This document shows, one piece after another, positions 35,826 to 45,152 of a DNA stretch of 64,000 nucleotides. Source of the DNA: Cytophagales bacterium UBA2561 (GTDB lineage Bacteria > Bacteroidota > Bacteroidia > Cytophagales > Thermoflexibacteraceae); assembly GCA_002340355.1 (NCBI GenBank), contig DDLX01000045.1, positions 1 through 64,000 on the forward strand, written 5' to 3'. The stretch's first letter is position 1. The number at the start of each line of letters is the position of its first letter. The notes under the pieces are model-generated. The model ran no database searches and was not told where the DNA came from. It saw only the letters and a list, made by a program, of their open reading frames with translations. A program made the translations under genes and the position numbers.

Positions 35826-38800
35826 ATGGTTATGAACCAGACACAACTTCACGCCCTTTTTCGTTTTTTTGGTATGCCTTTACTTCGTTTGCCTTTCTCA
35901 AGCGTGTGGATGCTACTACTCATCACTTTGATTTTCAATTCATTACAATTTTCCTATGCTCAAAGTAGTGATTTTGTATTTGATAGAATCAATGTAGAAA
36001 ATGGTCTCTCCAACAACTCAGTACGTTGCATTTTAAAGGATTCAAGGGGACTAATGTGGTTTGGTACAGATGAAGGGCTAAATCGATACGATGGGTATAA
36101 AATTACAGTTTTTCGACATGATCCTGAAAATCCAAGTAGTATTTCAGATAATTTTATTCGAACATTATACGAAGACAGTATAGGTAATATTTGGGCAGGA
36201 ACAAATAAAGGGCTAAACGTTTTTAATCCTATTAGTCAGGAATTTAATACTTATACTCATGAACATCATGGTTTAGCTGATGATGAAGTTTACGCTATTT
36301 TAGGCGATAGAAAAGGCACAATCTGGATAGGAACCAAACGAGGTGTTTCAAGATTAAAGCCTAATAATCAGTATTTTGATAGTTTTCAAGTTAATCACAA
36401 TGGAACGGAAAATACAGTTTATTCTCTGTATGAAATGAAGTCAGGAAAGATTTTGGCTGGAACATCATATACAGGGCTTCGAGTCTATGATCCACTCACC
36501 GATAAATTTGATGCTTTTTCAGGATATCCTGTGAGTTATCAACGTGATGTTATTCGAGCAATTTATGAAGACTCACATGGAAATTTATGGCTGGGAACCA
36601 ATGCAGGATTACGGCGAAAAACTGCAGGGCAAGACGATTTCAGAACGTTTATTTACGATGAGCATCATCACCAATTGACTGATAATCATATCACAAGTAT
36701 CACCGAAGATTTGCACGGAAATTTGTGGATAGGAACAGAAAACGGAGGGGTAAATCTACTCATTACGCCTGTTTTTGATTATTATTCCTTTATTGCTTAT
36801 CAAAGTAAATTTAATGATGAACGAAGTATTAGCAGTGATGCCATTAGTCAGTTATATACTGATGTACAATCAGGTATGGTTTGGATTGGTACATTAGAAG
36901 GAGGAATAAGTATCTATGATCCAGGGAAATATCGTTTCAAATTACTAAGACACGAAGTAAATAAAGATAATTCATTAAATGACAATTTCATACGGGCAAT
37001 TTATGAAGATTCGAAAGGAATTATTTGGATAGGAACACGAGAAGGATTGAATCGTTTTGACCGTACCCAAGATACTTTTTCTTTTTTCCGAAAGTCGCAA
37101 AGTCCTAATTCGATTAGTGATAACCAAATTACAGCAATTACCCAAACTAAAGATGGTAGTTTATGGGTAGGAACAACTAACGGCTTGAATCAATTTGATA
37201 AAGCAAAAAATTCATTTAAACGATATTGGTATAAATTTAATGATTCAACTGCACTAAGTGACAATCATATCGTTAGTTTATTTGAGGATAATGAGGGTTT
37301 TCTATGGATTGGGACGTTATCAGGAGGAGTGAACAAATTCGATTTTTCAACAAATCAATTTACTCAGTATTTAAACCAAGAAAATAACTCTAATTCATTG
37401 AGTGATAACGTTGTTCGTTCGATATGTGAAGATAATAAAGGAAATATATGGATTGCAACTGCAGGAGGAGGACTCAATAAATTTAACAAAAAAACGGGTC
37501 AGTTTACAGTTTATAAACATAATCCATCTGACCACAATTCTTTGGCTCATAATAGTGTCAAGTATTTGTATTTTTCAGAGAAATCAGGATTATGGGTTGG
37601 AACACATAGCGGATTGAGTTTATTAGATATTACAACTCAAAAATTTGAGCATTATAATACAGCAAATAGCCTTCTACCAAATAATAATGTGCATGGTATT
37701 TTGGAAGATGAGGCTTCTAGGTTGTGGATAAGCACCAATAAAGGTATTTCTCAATTCAATCCTGAGACACATGAGTTCAAGAATTATGATGTCTTTGATA
37801 ATTTGCAAGGTGATGAATTCAATAATGGAGCCTGTTTCAAAACTCCTGAAACGGGACAGATGTACTTTGGTGGTAATAATGGCTTGAATACATTTTTTCC
37901 TAAGAAAATCACAAAAAATCAATATATATCAAGAGTTATTTTAACCCATTTCTCAACCAAAAATAATCGCTCAAAAGAATATTCTAATCGGATTTTAGGA
38001 CAATTATTAGAAGGAAATCAAGAAATTAATCTAGAACATACAGAGAACACATTTTTATTTGAATTGGCTTCATTGAGCTATCGACACCCTGAAAAAAATC
38101 AATTCCAGATTCGTTTAGAAGGACATGATTCGGAATGGAGAACAACCTCCAACCGAAATATTATTTATCGAAATTTGCCTGTCGGAAGATATGTTTTTCA
38201 TGCCAAAGGCTCTAATAATGATGGGATTTGGGGACGACCCATTGAACCAATCATCATTGTGATTGAACCACCATTTTGGAAACATTGGTTATTTTATGTT
38301 TTTGCGTTTGTATTAGGAGCGTTATTGGTGATGTTTATAATTAATAAAGGTTATCAATGGAAACTTCACAAAGAGAAAGAGCGAAATCGTGAGTTAGAGA
38401 TAAAAGTTAAGGAAAAAACCAAACACATCGAAACACAAAATGAAGAATTAAGACGAGTCAATAATTCATTAGAGCAACAGAAAGAGGAAATTTTGACACA
38501 AAAACAAGAAATTGAAACGAAAAATTTATATCTTAATGAAGCTAATGAACAGGTAACAGCCCAAAAGAATCGTGCTGAAAAATCATATAATAACCTCAAG
38601 ATTATCAGTCAGATCGGACAAAAAATCACAGCTGAGTTGCATCATGATTTAGTAGTAGATACGGTTTTTGAAAATATCAAAAAGTTGATGGATGTTGATA
38701 TGTTTCGGATAGGTATTTATGATACGGAGGCAGATTCGGTAAGTTTTAAAGGATTTACGGGAGATTCTAAAATGCTTCCTTATGGATATACTTCGGTCAA

Positions 38801-39884
38801 AGGCAGACATAAATTATCGGTTTGGTGTATTACGCACAATGAAGAAATATTCATGAATCATTTTGACAAAGAATATAAGCAATATTCTTCGCAACCTTTT
38901 AATATAAACATAGAGCATCCAGGATCAATTATTTATGTGCCTTTACGAGTTGAAAATGAGGTAATTGGGGTTTTGACAGTACAAAGTAAAAAAGAAGACG
39001 CTTATACTGAAGAACATTTAACGATTCTAAGTGCTTTGGCTAATTACACTTCCATTGCTTTGGATAATGCAATTACTTACGAACAATTACAAGAAGCTCA
39101 AAAATTACTTGCTGAGCGAAATGAAAGTATTGTAAGTAGTATTCGATATGCTGAACGAATTCAAGAGGCTATTTTACCCCGTCCGACTGCTATGTCTGAG
39201 AAACTACGTGAACACTTCATTATTTTCAAACCTAAAGACATTGTTTCAGGGGATTTTTATTGGGTACGTCAAGTTCGGACTAAACTATATGTAGCTGTTG
39301 CTGACTGTACAGGACATGGAGTACCAGGGGCATTTATGTCTATGATTGGTACGACTTTATTGAATGAGATTGTCGGACAAAAAACCATTTACGATCCTGC
39401 TGAAATTTTGGAAGAATTGCACATTGGAATACGAGAATCGTTAAAGCAAAAAAACAATGTAAATACTGATGGCATGGATATTTTACTATGTATGTTTGAG
39501 AAAAATAGTTCTGTACTTACATTTGCTTCAGCCAAAAGACCACTTTATCAGGTTCATAATCATAAATTAATTGAAATCCGTGGAGATCGTAAAGCCATTG
39601 GTGGACGACAAAAAGAGGAACGGAGAGTTTTCACGGATGTTGAGGTTAGACCTGTAAAGGGAGATATGATTTATCTTACTTCAGATGGTTATGTTGATCA
39701 AAATGGGACAACTAAACATAAATTTGGTTCGTTTCGACTCAAGCAATTATTACAGGATATTTATCATCTTCCATGTAAAGTACAGAAGACAGAGCTTCTT
39801 AAAGTACTAAAGAACCATCAAGAAGGTAAACCTCAGCGAGATGATATTACCATTTTAGGTATTCGGCTTCAGTCAGATAATTAA
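35826..39884 (+). CDS. Propeller sensor with GAF and SpoIIE-type phosphatase output
   Basis: A 1352-residue membrane signalling protein. After a signal segment (about residues 22-44) come 14 regulator-propeller blades with the repeating LWIGT-x-GLN motif (about 50-690), enough for two seven-bladed propellers outside the membrane. A Y_Y_Y domain (about 740-810), one membrane helix (HWLFYVFAFVLGALLVMFII), a coiled coil (845-930), a GAF domain (about 930-1080) and a SpoIIE/PP2C-like domain (about 1110-1350) follow. The phosphatase metal sites are intact: VSGDFYW, ADCTGHGVPGAFMS, SDGYVDQ and QRDDITIL. Usual hybrid systems carry a kinase here; the phosphatase replaces it. It should convert a carbohydrate-like or envelope cue into protein dephosphorylation. 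Ligand unknown. Confidence 0.93.
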   Translation: MVMNQTQLHALFRFFGMPLLRLPFSSVWMLLLITLIFNSLQFSYAQSSDFVFDRINVENGLSNNSVRCILKDSRGLMWFGTDEGLNRYDGYKITVFRHDPENPSSISDNFIRTLYEDSIGNIWAGTNKGLNVFNPISQEFNTYTHEHHGLADDEVYAILGDRKGTIWIGTKRGVSRLKPNNQYFDSFQVNHNGTENTVYSLYEMKSGKILAGTSYTGLRVYDPLTDKFDAFSGYPVSYQRDVIRAIYEDSHGNLWLGTNAGLRRKTAGQDDFRTFIYDEHHHQLTDNHITSITEDLHGNLWIGTENGGVNLLITPVFDYYSFIAYQSKFNDERSISSDAISQLYTDVQSGMVWIGTLEGGISIYDPGKYRFKLLRHEVNKDNSLNDNFIRAIYEDSKGIIWIGTREGLNRFDRTQDTFSFFRKSQSPNSISDNQITAITQTKDGSLWVGTTNGLNQFDKAKNSFKRYWYKFNDSTALSDNHIVSLFEDNEGFLWIGTLSGGVNKFDFSTNQFTQYLNQENNSNSLSDNVVRSICEDNKGNIWIATAGGGLNKFNKKTGQFTVYKHNPSDHNSLAHNSVKYLYFSEKSGLWVGTHSGLSLLDITTQKFEHYNTANSLLPNNNVHGILEDEASRLWISTNKGISQFNPETHEFKNYDVFDNLQGDEFNNGACFKTPETGQMYFGGNNGLNTFFPKKITKNQYISRVILTHFSTKNNRSKEYSNRILGQLLEGNQEINLEHTENTFLFELASLSYRHPEKNQFQIRLEGHDSEWRTTSNRNIIYRNLPVGRYVFHAKGSNNDGIWGRPIEPIIIVIEPPFWKHWLFYVFAFVLGALLVMFIINKGYQWKLHKEKERNRELEIKVKEKTKHIETQNEELRRVNNSLEQQKEEILTQKQEIETKNLYLNEANEQVTAQKNRAEKSYNNLKIISQIGQKITAELHHDLVVDTVFENIKKLMDVDMFRIGIYDTEADSVSFKGFTGDSKMLPYGYTSVKGRHKLSVWCITHNEEIFMNHFDKEYKQYSSQPFNINIEHPGSIIYVPLRVENEVIGVLTVQSKKEDAYTEEHLTILSALANYTSIALDNAITYEQLQEAQKLLAERNESIVSSIRYAERIQEAILPRPTAMSEKLREHFIIFKPKDIVSGDFYWVRQVRTKLYVAVADCTGHGVPGAFMSMIGTTLLNEIVGQKTIYDPAEILEELHIGIRESLKQKNNVNTDGMDILLCMFEKNSSVLTFASAKRPLYQVHNHKLIEIRGDRKAIGGRQKEERRVFTDVEVRPVKGDMIYLTSDGYVDQNGTTKHKFGSFRLKQLLQDIYHLPCKVQKTELLKVLKNHQEGKPQRDDITILGIRLQSDN

Positions 39885-39905
39885 TCTAAATTCTGAAGAG
39901 GCAAT

Positions 39906-39925
39906 AGTATTCTCTTTCGAATACT
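39906..39925. terminator. Weak terminator hairpin
   Basis: AGTATTC (39906-39912) and GAATACT (39919-39925) form a seven-base stem with a six-base loop, between the convergent phosphatase and FadL-like genes. The T-run is poor. Confidence 0.35.
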
Positions 39926-40011
39926 TTAACTTAACAAGTACATCAAGTTTTTAAAGGGTATTACAACCTGACCAATTCAAAATGCGAAGTAAAACGGATG
40001 TGTTTTTTAGA

Positions 40012-41568
40012 TTAAAAATAAAATCCAAAACTTAATGCACTCAGAACTTGAGTTTGTTTAATATCAGCAATAGGAGCTGTTCCATCAGCCAATGAATAAG
40101 GTTGATAAACTTGTTCTGAATTTCTAAAAATCAAAGTGAAATCAATGTACTTTTGAGCTTTTCGAATGCCCAAGCCTCCCGTAAAATACCATTTTTCACG
40201 GTTAATATTATCAACTTTTTGAGCAATAGGATCATCAAAATAAGCCATTCCGCCCCGCAAACGCAAATGATCAAAACGTAATTCTAAGCCTGTCCGAAAA
40301 TTGATGACAGTTCCATATAAATTTTCAATCGTTTCATTATCACCACTAAATGAAAAAGTGGGTTTGGAATCAAACAAGAAAATACTAGAGTAATTTAGCA
40401 ATTCAATATCCGTTGACCAAAATCCTCGTTTTCCAAAAAAGACCGCCAAACCTGCCTGAATTCGCATAGGAGTCAAGAGTGAATATTCTGACTCAATTAA
40501 GGAAGTTTCTTCGGCTTCATTGTCCAAAACGAAAACACGATTCCTAAATTCATCATCAAAAGGGTAATTATTGTAGTCAACTGTTAAATCAGCAGAATAG
40601 GAATCGGAAATTCGGAATAAAGTTGGTGAGGTGACATTAATTGCTAAGTTTAAATAAGGAATTGGTTTATAAATAAAGCCTGTTGAAATATTAAATCCTG
40701 TACCATTTTGGGTATAGGTTTCATTCAACGTAAATTGATTTAATTCAAAGCCATTTCCTGTTACAATTTCACTGTATTTCTTCTCCTGACGATAGTTAAA
40801 TGAGCGTATTCCTAAGGCAAATCCAAAGAACAATTTATCTCGATAATTTCCACCATAAGAAATATTCCATTGATTCATGGCTCCCGTTTGCGAAACGGTT
40901 TCCTCTTGCCGAGTAGGAGAAACAGTAATAAATGAGGTATATGAATTCCCACCTCTATCACCTTCAGTAGTTGGAATAATTAAATATGTCGAATACGCCA
41001 ATCCATCGAGTGTCGTAATTCCATTTATACTTTCGTCATTCAAATCGTCCCAAGGCGTGATTTGATCGTTACGTTCTAAAAAATAATCAATTAAAGAATT
41101 ATTTGAATTAATACCTGAATAGGTGAATCGTTGCTGAAAATTCTCTACTCGACTAAAAGTTATTGCAAACGCTCCACTTCGTAAGTTTTGAGTCGCTCCC
41201 TTATTATTTACGAAAACAACACCCATTTGAGCCAAATTAGGATTAATTTTGACATCTAATGTTTTTTCATTTAAGAAGTCTGCATTAGCAACTCCTACCG
41301 AGAAGGCAGGCGTAAAACTAATTTCGTTCTTACGACAAAATCCTAATCCTGCGGGATTTGACCAAGCCGAAGAAATATCGCCACCTAATGCGGTATTTGC
41401 TCCTCCAACTCCCTGAAAACGAGCTGTTCCGATCAATTGATTTTGAGAATATCGTAAAGCATCCTGATAATACCCAAAGGCATTAGGATTAATTTGTGCT
41501 GTAACTAAGAATGGGAAATTTAGAAAAACAAAAAGGCTAATACTGAAATAAAAACTTAGAAATTTCAT
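40012..41568 (-). CDS. FadL/OMPP1-like outer membrane protein
   Basis: A 518-residue barrel with a signal peptide (FLSFYFSISLFVFLNFPFL, cleaved near VTAQ). The FadL-type N-terminus is present: ARFQGVGGANTALGGDISSAWSNPAGLG, the shared motif of hydrophobic-compound transporters. The rest alternates in strands typical of a long barrel (NISYGGNYRDKLFFGFALGIRSF, YLNLAINVTSP, FRTGLELRFDHLRLRGGMAYF). Substrate is not readable; family members carry long-chain fatty acids or aromatic compounds. It is transcribed alone. Confidence 0.85.
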   Translation of the reverse strand: MKFLSFYFSISLFVFLNFPFLVTAQINPNAFGYYQDALRYSQNQLIGTARFQGVGGANTALGGDISSAWSNPAGLGFCRKNEISFTPAFSVGVANADFLNEKTLDVKINPNLAQMGVVFVNNKGATQNLRSGAFAITFSRVENFQQRFTYSGINSNNSLIDYFLERNDQITPWDDLNDESINGITTLDGLAYSTYLIIPTTEGDRGGNSYTSFITVSPTRQEETVSQTGAMNQWNISYGGNYRDKLFFGFALGIRSFNYRQEKKYSEIVTGNGFELNQFTLNETYTQNGTGFNISTGFIYKPIPYLNLAINVTSPTLFRISDSYSADLTVDYNNYPFDDEFRNRVFVLDNEAEETSLIESEYSLLTPMRIQAGLAVFFGKRGFWSTDIELLNYSSIFLFDSKPTFSFSGDNETIENLYGTVINFRTGLELRFDHLRLRGGMAYFDDPIAQKVDNINREKWYFTGGLGIRKAQKYIDFTLIFRNSEQVYQPYSLADGTAPIADIKQTQVLSALSFGFYF

Positions 41569-41735
41569 AGATTCAAAACTTCATTTTGGAGGATTCTTCA
41601 TTCTAATTTTAAAAGTAGGGTTTCCATATCAAAATAAATACTATCAATCGTATTTTTTCTTCTTTTGTGTGACATGAAAATCCGAAGGGATTCTAAACAA
41701 TATGAATCTTTTATGAAAAAGAAGTTTTAGCATTC

Positions 41736-42152
41736 TTAGGAATTATCTTCGAATTCTTCTAAAAAAGCGTTTCGAAAATCTGGATTTCGTTTGGCAAATT
41801 CAAACACAAATTGACGTAAATCGGTCTCTGATAGTTCCTGAATCTTACTTTTTAGTATTTTGCCTTCCTCGCTGATAGTAAACTGCTCCTGATTAGCTCG
41901 GATATCCAATAAAACCGCCACTACGTGCTTACAAACTCCTCCCCAATCATACGGACAGTCACAGTGATGATGCACGCCACCCTCACGAATAGCCACATAA
42001 GTATTATAAATTTCTGCCCCTTCAACTTCTGCAACCCACTCATTTTCATCAATTAGTTTGATGGATAAAATATGTCCATATTCGTAATAATCATGTCCTC
42101 GCCTGAGCATTTCGGGATTAATTACTTTCTCGAAATTGGGAAATGGTATCAT
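41736..42152 (-). CDS. SWIM zinc-finger protein
   Basis: A 138-residue protein whose core is a SWIM finger, CxCx7CxH, at residues 64-76 (C64, C66, C74, H76 in HCDCPYDWGGVCKHVVAV). The flanks are family-like: an N-terminal FEKVINPEMLRRGHDYY and an acidic C-terminal segment ending in AFLEEFEDNS. SWIM domains bind DNA or proteins and often accompany SNF2 helicases, but no helicase is adjacent, so this may be a truncated or stand-alone member. The ATG at 42152 gives the usual family length. Confidence 0.85.
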   Translation of the reverse strand: MIPFPNFEKVINPEMLRRGHDYYEYGHILSIKLIDENEWVAEVEGAEIYNTYVAIREGGVHHHCDCPYDWGGVCKHVVAVLLDIRANQEQFTISEEGKILKSKIQELSETDLRQFVFEFAKRNPDFRNAFLEEFEDNS

Positions 42153-42431
42153 TTAAAATCAGCAAATTTGTACAATAATGAAATAAGCAGAAAGGTCTCA
42201 AAAATAAGTGAGATTTGCAAACTTTTCTTCATCGAAAAGATCGAAGAAGACGACTATTTTTCAGGTATTTTTGAATAAATTCAATAGAAGATTAAGTAAG
42301 TACATTCGAAAATTATTGAATATCACAGTGATTCTTTTATAATATTTATAATATTGAATTTTTGAAAAATTTGCGGATTATTGCTCTTTATAGATTATAA
42401 TAACACAAATAGATATAGAACAATATAAAAG

Positions 42432-42977
42432 ATGAAAATTGGCAAGAAATTTAATCAATTATCAGTTAGTGAATATAAATACTATATTGATAATTATAAG
42501 AAATATACGGATTTTAATACGTTAGGACTTTATAGATCTATTAGTGAAAATCAAAAACTAAGTACTACAGATAAAATCGAAATTCGTGACTATGCAAATG
42601 AGACATTTGCTAAAACATTCTATTTCTATCAATTAAAAGATCCAAAAACATATTTTGAGCTGATAACTCTTGGTAAAAAACTAACAAAAGGCGATGAAAA
42701 TCAGATTTGGAAAGATATAAGGCTAAATCAACAAAGAATATTAGATGAAAAAAGAATCAAACACCGAAATTTTGGTAATTATGCAAAACATAATTGTGGA
42801 TATGATAACTGCCCAATGAATGGAGTCATGATAAAACAAGGCTCTGAATTAGCAGAATGCCAAATATGGTTCGATTCTGATAAAAATAAGTTTTCTAAAC
42901 AAGAAAAATCAATCCGAACCAAGAAGAACCGCAAATCAAAGCACCAAATTATTCGAGAAGCATTAGAGAATGAATAA
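42432..42977 (+). CDS. Hypothetical protein with a cysteine-rich core
   Basis: A 181-residue soluble protein of unknown family. The N-terminal half is helical (NQLSVSEYKYYIDNYKKY, KIEIRDYANETFAKTFYF). A central segment AKHNCGYDNCPMNGVMIKQG has two cysteines and a histidine that could bind a metal, and a further Cys lies in LAECQIWF. The C-terminal 25 residues are strongly basic (SIRTKKNRKSKHQIIRE), suggesting nucleic-acid contact. It stands alone, between the SWIM gene and pssA, on the opposite strand from both. Confidence 0.55.
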   Translation: MKIGKKFNQLSVSEYKYYIDNYKKYTDFNTLGLYRSISENQKLSTTDKIEIRDYANETFAKTFYFYQLKDPKTYFELITLGKKLTKGDENQIWKDIRLNQQRILDEKRIKHRNFGNYAKHNCGYDNCPMNGVMIKQGSELAECQIWFDSDKNKFSKQEKSIRTKKNRKSKHQIIREALENE

Positions 42978-43045
42978 AATTTTTAAAATCTAATCATCAA
43001 CAAAAACACTAATAAATTACATTATCCACCTATGATTTGTACTTT

Positions 43046-43729
43046 TTATGGTTTATTTTGTCCAATCTGAGACAAAACAGAAACAACAATATACCAAATG
43101 ATAATTAAGGGAATGGCTAACACCTGAAAAACAACCACCAATAAAACAGCTCCAATAATTAAAATAAATCGAAACTTATTAGCCTCCCAATCTAAACTTT
43201 TAAATTTCAAGGCTAAAAGAGGTAATTCAGCAACCAAAAGTAAGGACATTACTGCCGAAATTGTCACTAAAATCCAAGTTTGTCGTAACCAATTGGCTGC
43301 GTCAGGCTCGTACAAAAAAATAAAGGGCAATGCCCCAATAAATAAGGCATTGGCAGGCGTAGGAAGTCCAATAAAACTATCCGTTTGGCGGGTATCAATA
43401 TTAAATTTTGCCAGTCGCAATCCCGAAAATAAAGGAATCAGCAACGCCGAAAAAGCCCAAATTTCGTTTAGAGGTAAAATCAAATGATATAAAACAAAAG
43501 CTGGTAAAACCCCAAAAGTGACCATATCTGCCAGAGAGTCAAGTTCTTTACCCATATCACCCATTACTTTGAGAAGTCGAGCAAGCATACCATCAAAGAA
43601 ATCGAATATTGCTCCCAAACCCATCCAATAAACGGCTTGAATTAAATCACCTTCAAAACAATGAATAATCCCGATACACCCGCACAAAATATTTCCGCAA
43701 GTAATCAGATTTGGGATGTGCTTTTTCAT
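43046..43729 (-). CDS. pssA: CDP-diacylglycerol--serine O-phosphatidyltransferase
   Basis: A 227-residue polytopic membrane enzyme that makes phosphatidylserine, the precursor of phosphatidylethanolamine. The CDP-alcohol phosphotransferase signature DGMLARLLKVMGDMGKELDS and LAD (D-G-x2-A-R-x8-G-x3-D-x3-D) is complete. Hydrophobic helices fill the remainder, as in the short Bacillus-type subclass. It is the last gene of a probable operon with the LAS-type peptidase, HEAT and PNPOx genes, 11 bases after its neighbour. The decarboxylase psd is not present in the window. Confidence 0.92.
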   Translation of the reverse strand: MKKHIPNLITCGNILCGCIGIIHCFEGDLIQAVYWMGLGAIFDFFDGMLARLLKVMGDMGKELDSLADMVTFGVLPAFVLYHLILPLNEIWAFSALLIPLFSGLRLAKFNIDTRQTDSFIGLPTPANALFIGALPFIFLYEPDAANWLRQTWILVTISAVMSLLLVAELPLLALKFKSLDWEANKFRFILIIGAVLLVVVFQVLAIPLIIIWYIVVSVLSQIGQNKP

Positions 43730-43740
43730 ATTAATTTATT

Positions 43741-44574
43741 TTATAGTTGCAAATGAATATGATCATCATGTCGAACCGAATGGCATCCATGAAATCGAAT
43801 TTTAGAATATTTCGACAATTTGAGTCGAGTTTTTAAATGAGGCTCAAGAAATATTTTACGTACTGCTGGATTTTTAATCATCAATTTAAGTAAATATCTA
43901 TTTGCCTGATAATCAAATTTGTAATCGTTTTTTTTATTCGTAAATTTACTCAATAAGTTATACATCCAATAACCTTTCTCGGCACAATATTTCGGTTGAT
44001 TAAGCTCTCCTTTTTTTGGTTTTTCACAATAACCATAGCCCAGCCATGTAGGAGTTTCGGATAAAAAAATGTGATTTTGAGAATTTTTGTAGATGAAAGC
44101 TATATCTAATTTTTCACCATCATCATGACTCAAATGTGGAAGTAAGGGAAAATTATCCAAAAATGGAAAGTTGGCATCTAAATAAATCAGTTGAACTTCA
44201 GGATATTGACTTTGCATTTGTTGGCTTACCTGAACAATTGTCGTTTTTAATTTTGGTGTAACGTAGTGCCGATTGGTCAAAATAAACAACCAATGTGCAG
44301 GTTTTAGAGGTATTTCTGAAGTAGCTAAAATAGGCAATGGAGTACGTCCAAACTGCTGGGCAATGGGTGGAATAATCCATAAACTGGATACTACCATGAA
44401 TCCCAAAAATAATCCAAAACGTGACAATCTTTGAGTTATTTTCGATTTAATACTTTTTGAAATTTGAACACCAAAAGGTTTATAAATCAGATAAATAACT
44501 CCTCCAACTTGTGATAAGATAGTCAATACCACAAAAAGAACGATAGTTCTGACTATACGAAGTAATAATTTCAA
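43741..44574 (-). CDS. Membrane-anchored LAS-type metallopeptidase candidate
   Basis: A 277-residue protein with two N-terminal membrane segments (about 8-31 and 52-72). The C-terminal domain carries two signatures of the LAS zinc peptidases (MepA, VanX-like): LSHDDGEKLDI with H150 and D157, and RHDDHIHLQL with H272/H274 at the extreme C-terminus. These three positions would supply the zinc ligands. In MepA the same residues hold the zinc for endopeptidase or carboxypeptidase action on peptidoglycan cross-links. The rest is not alignable by eye. It sits 11 bases before pssA. Enzymatic activity is inferred. Confidence 0.62.
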   Translation of the reverse strand: MKLLLRIVRTIVLFVVLTILSQVGGVIYLIYKPFGVQISKSIKSKITQRLSRFGLFLGFMVVSSLWIIPPIAQQFGRTPLPILATSEIPLKPAHWLFILTNRHYVTPKLKTTIVQVSQQMQSQYPEVQLIYLDANFPFLDNFPLLPHLSHDDGEKLDIAFIYKNSQNHIFLSETPTWLGYGYCEKPKKGELNQPKYCAEKGYWMYNLLSKFTNKKNDYKFDYQANRYLLKLMIKNPAVRKIFLEPHLKTRLKLSKYSKIRFHGCHSVRHDDHIHLQL

Positions 44575-44603
44575 GAATGGTCATAATTTTTAGAATAAAA
44601 AGA

Positions 44604-45137
44604 CTATTTTCTCTTTAATTTTTTTAATAAAATGCGTCCTCTGGCTTGGATAGAAGCTGAACCCGTTTGCATTTTATCCTCAATAACTAATTGAATTTCA
44701 GGGATTAATTCAGAGTTTTTCAAAGCTAAATCGGCAAGAGCTTGTAAACAATTGACTCGTACAAAAGTCTTTTTTTCGGTATCTAATCGCTTTAAAAGTA
44801 ACTCAATTACTTCACTTAATTCTTTTTCTTTGAAGTCCGAGTAACCCAACAATAAAGTGGTATACATTCGAACTTCGGAGGGGTCTTCTTCAAAATTAGT
44901 TTTAATTTTGTGCTGGTATTTTTTTGTAAATAAATGGGCTTTTTTCCGAGCTAACTTCTCAATAGCATACGCCGAACGCATCCGAATAATGGCGACTTCG
45001 TGATAAATTCCATTGAAAACTTCTTCAAAAAAAAACTCATTTTCGAGTACTTCCTGAATAACTTCGGGAGTTCTTCCAATAGTTCGCAAATCTCCGTCCA
45101 TTAATTTTTGCAAAAGTACAGGCATAATTTTAATCAA
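44604..45137 (-). CDS. HEAT-repeat protein
   Basis: A 177-residue all-helical protein. Repeated helix pairs such as VAIIRMRSAYAIEKLARKKA, DPSEVRMYTTLLLGYSD and FVRVNCLQALADLALKN fit HEAT/armadillo repeats, which usually scaffold protein contacts. There is no signal peptide. It lies between the PNPOx gene (15 bases) and the LAS-type peptidase gene (29 bases), so all are probably co-transcribed. The start may instead be the ATG at 45125 (MPVLLQKL). Confidence 0.78.
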   Translation of the reverse strand: MIKIMPVLLQKLMDGDLRTIGRTPEVIQEVLENEFFFEEVFNGIYHEVAIIRMRSAYAIEKLARKKAHLFTKKYQHKIKTNFEEDPSEVRMYTTLLLGYSDFKEKELSEVIELLLKRLDTEKKTFVRVNCLQALADLALKNSELIPEIQLVIEDKMQTGSASIQARGRILLKKLKRK

Positions 45138-45152
45138 TTGATTTTTAAAGAT

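Noticed and set aside
42072..42278. A 68-residue frame antisense to the SWIM gene start
   Set aside because: Its first half is the reverse of a conserved gene, and no ribosome or promoter signal supports it.
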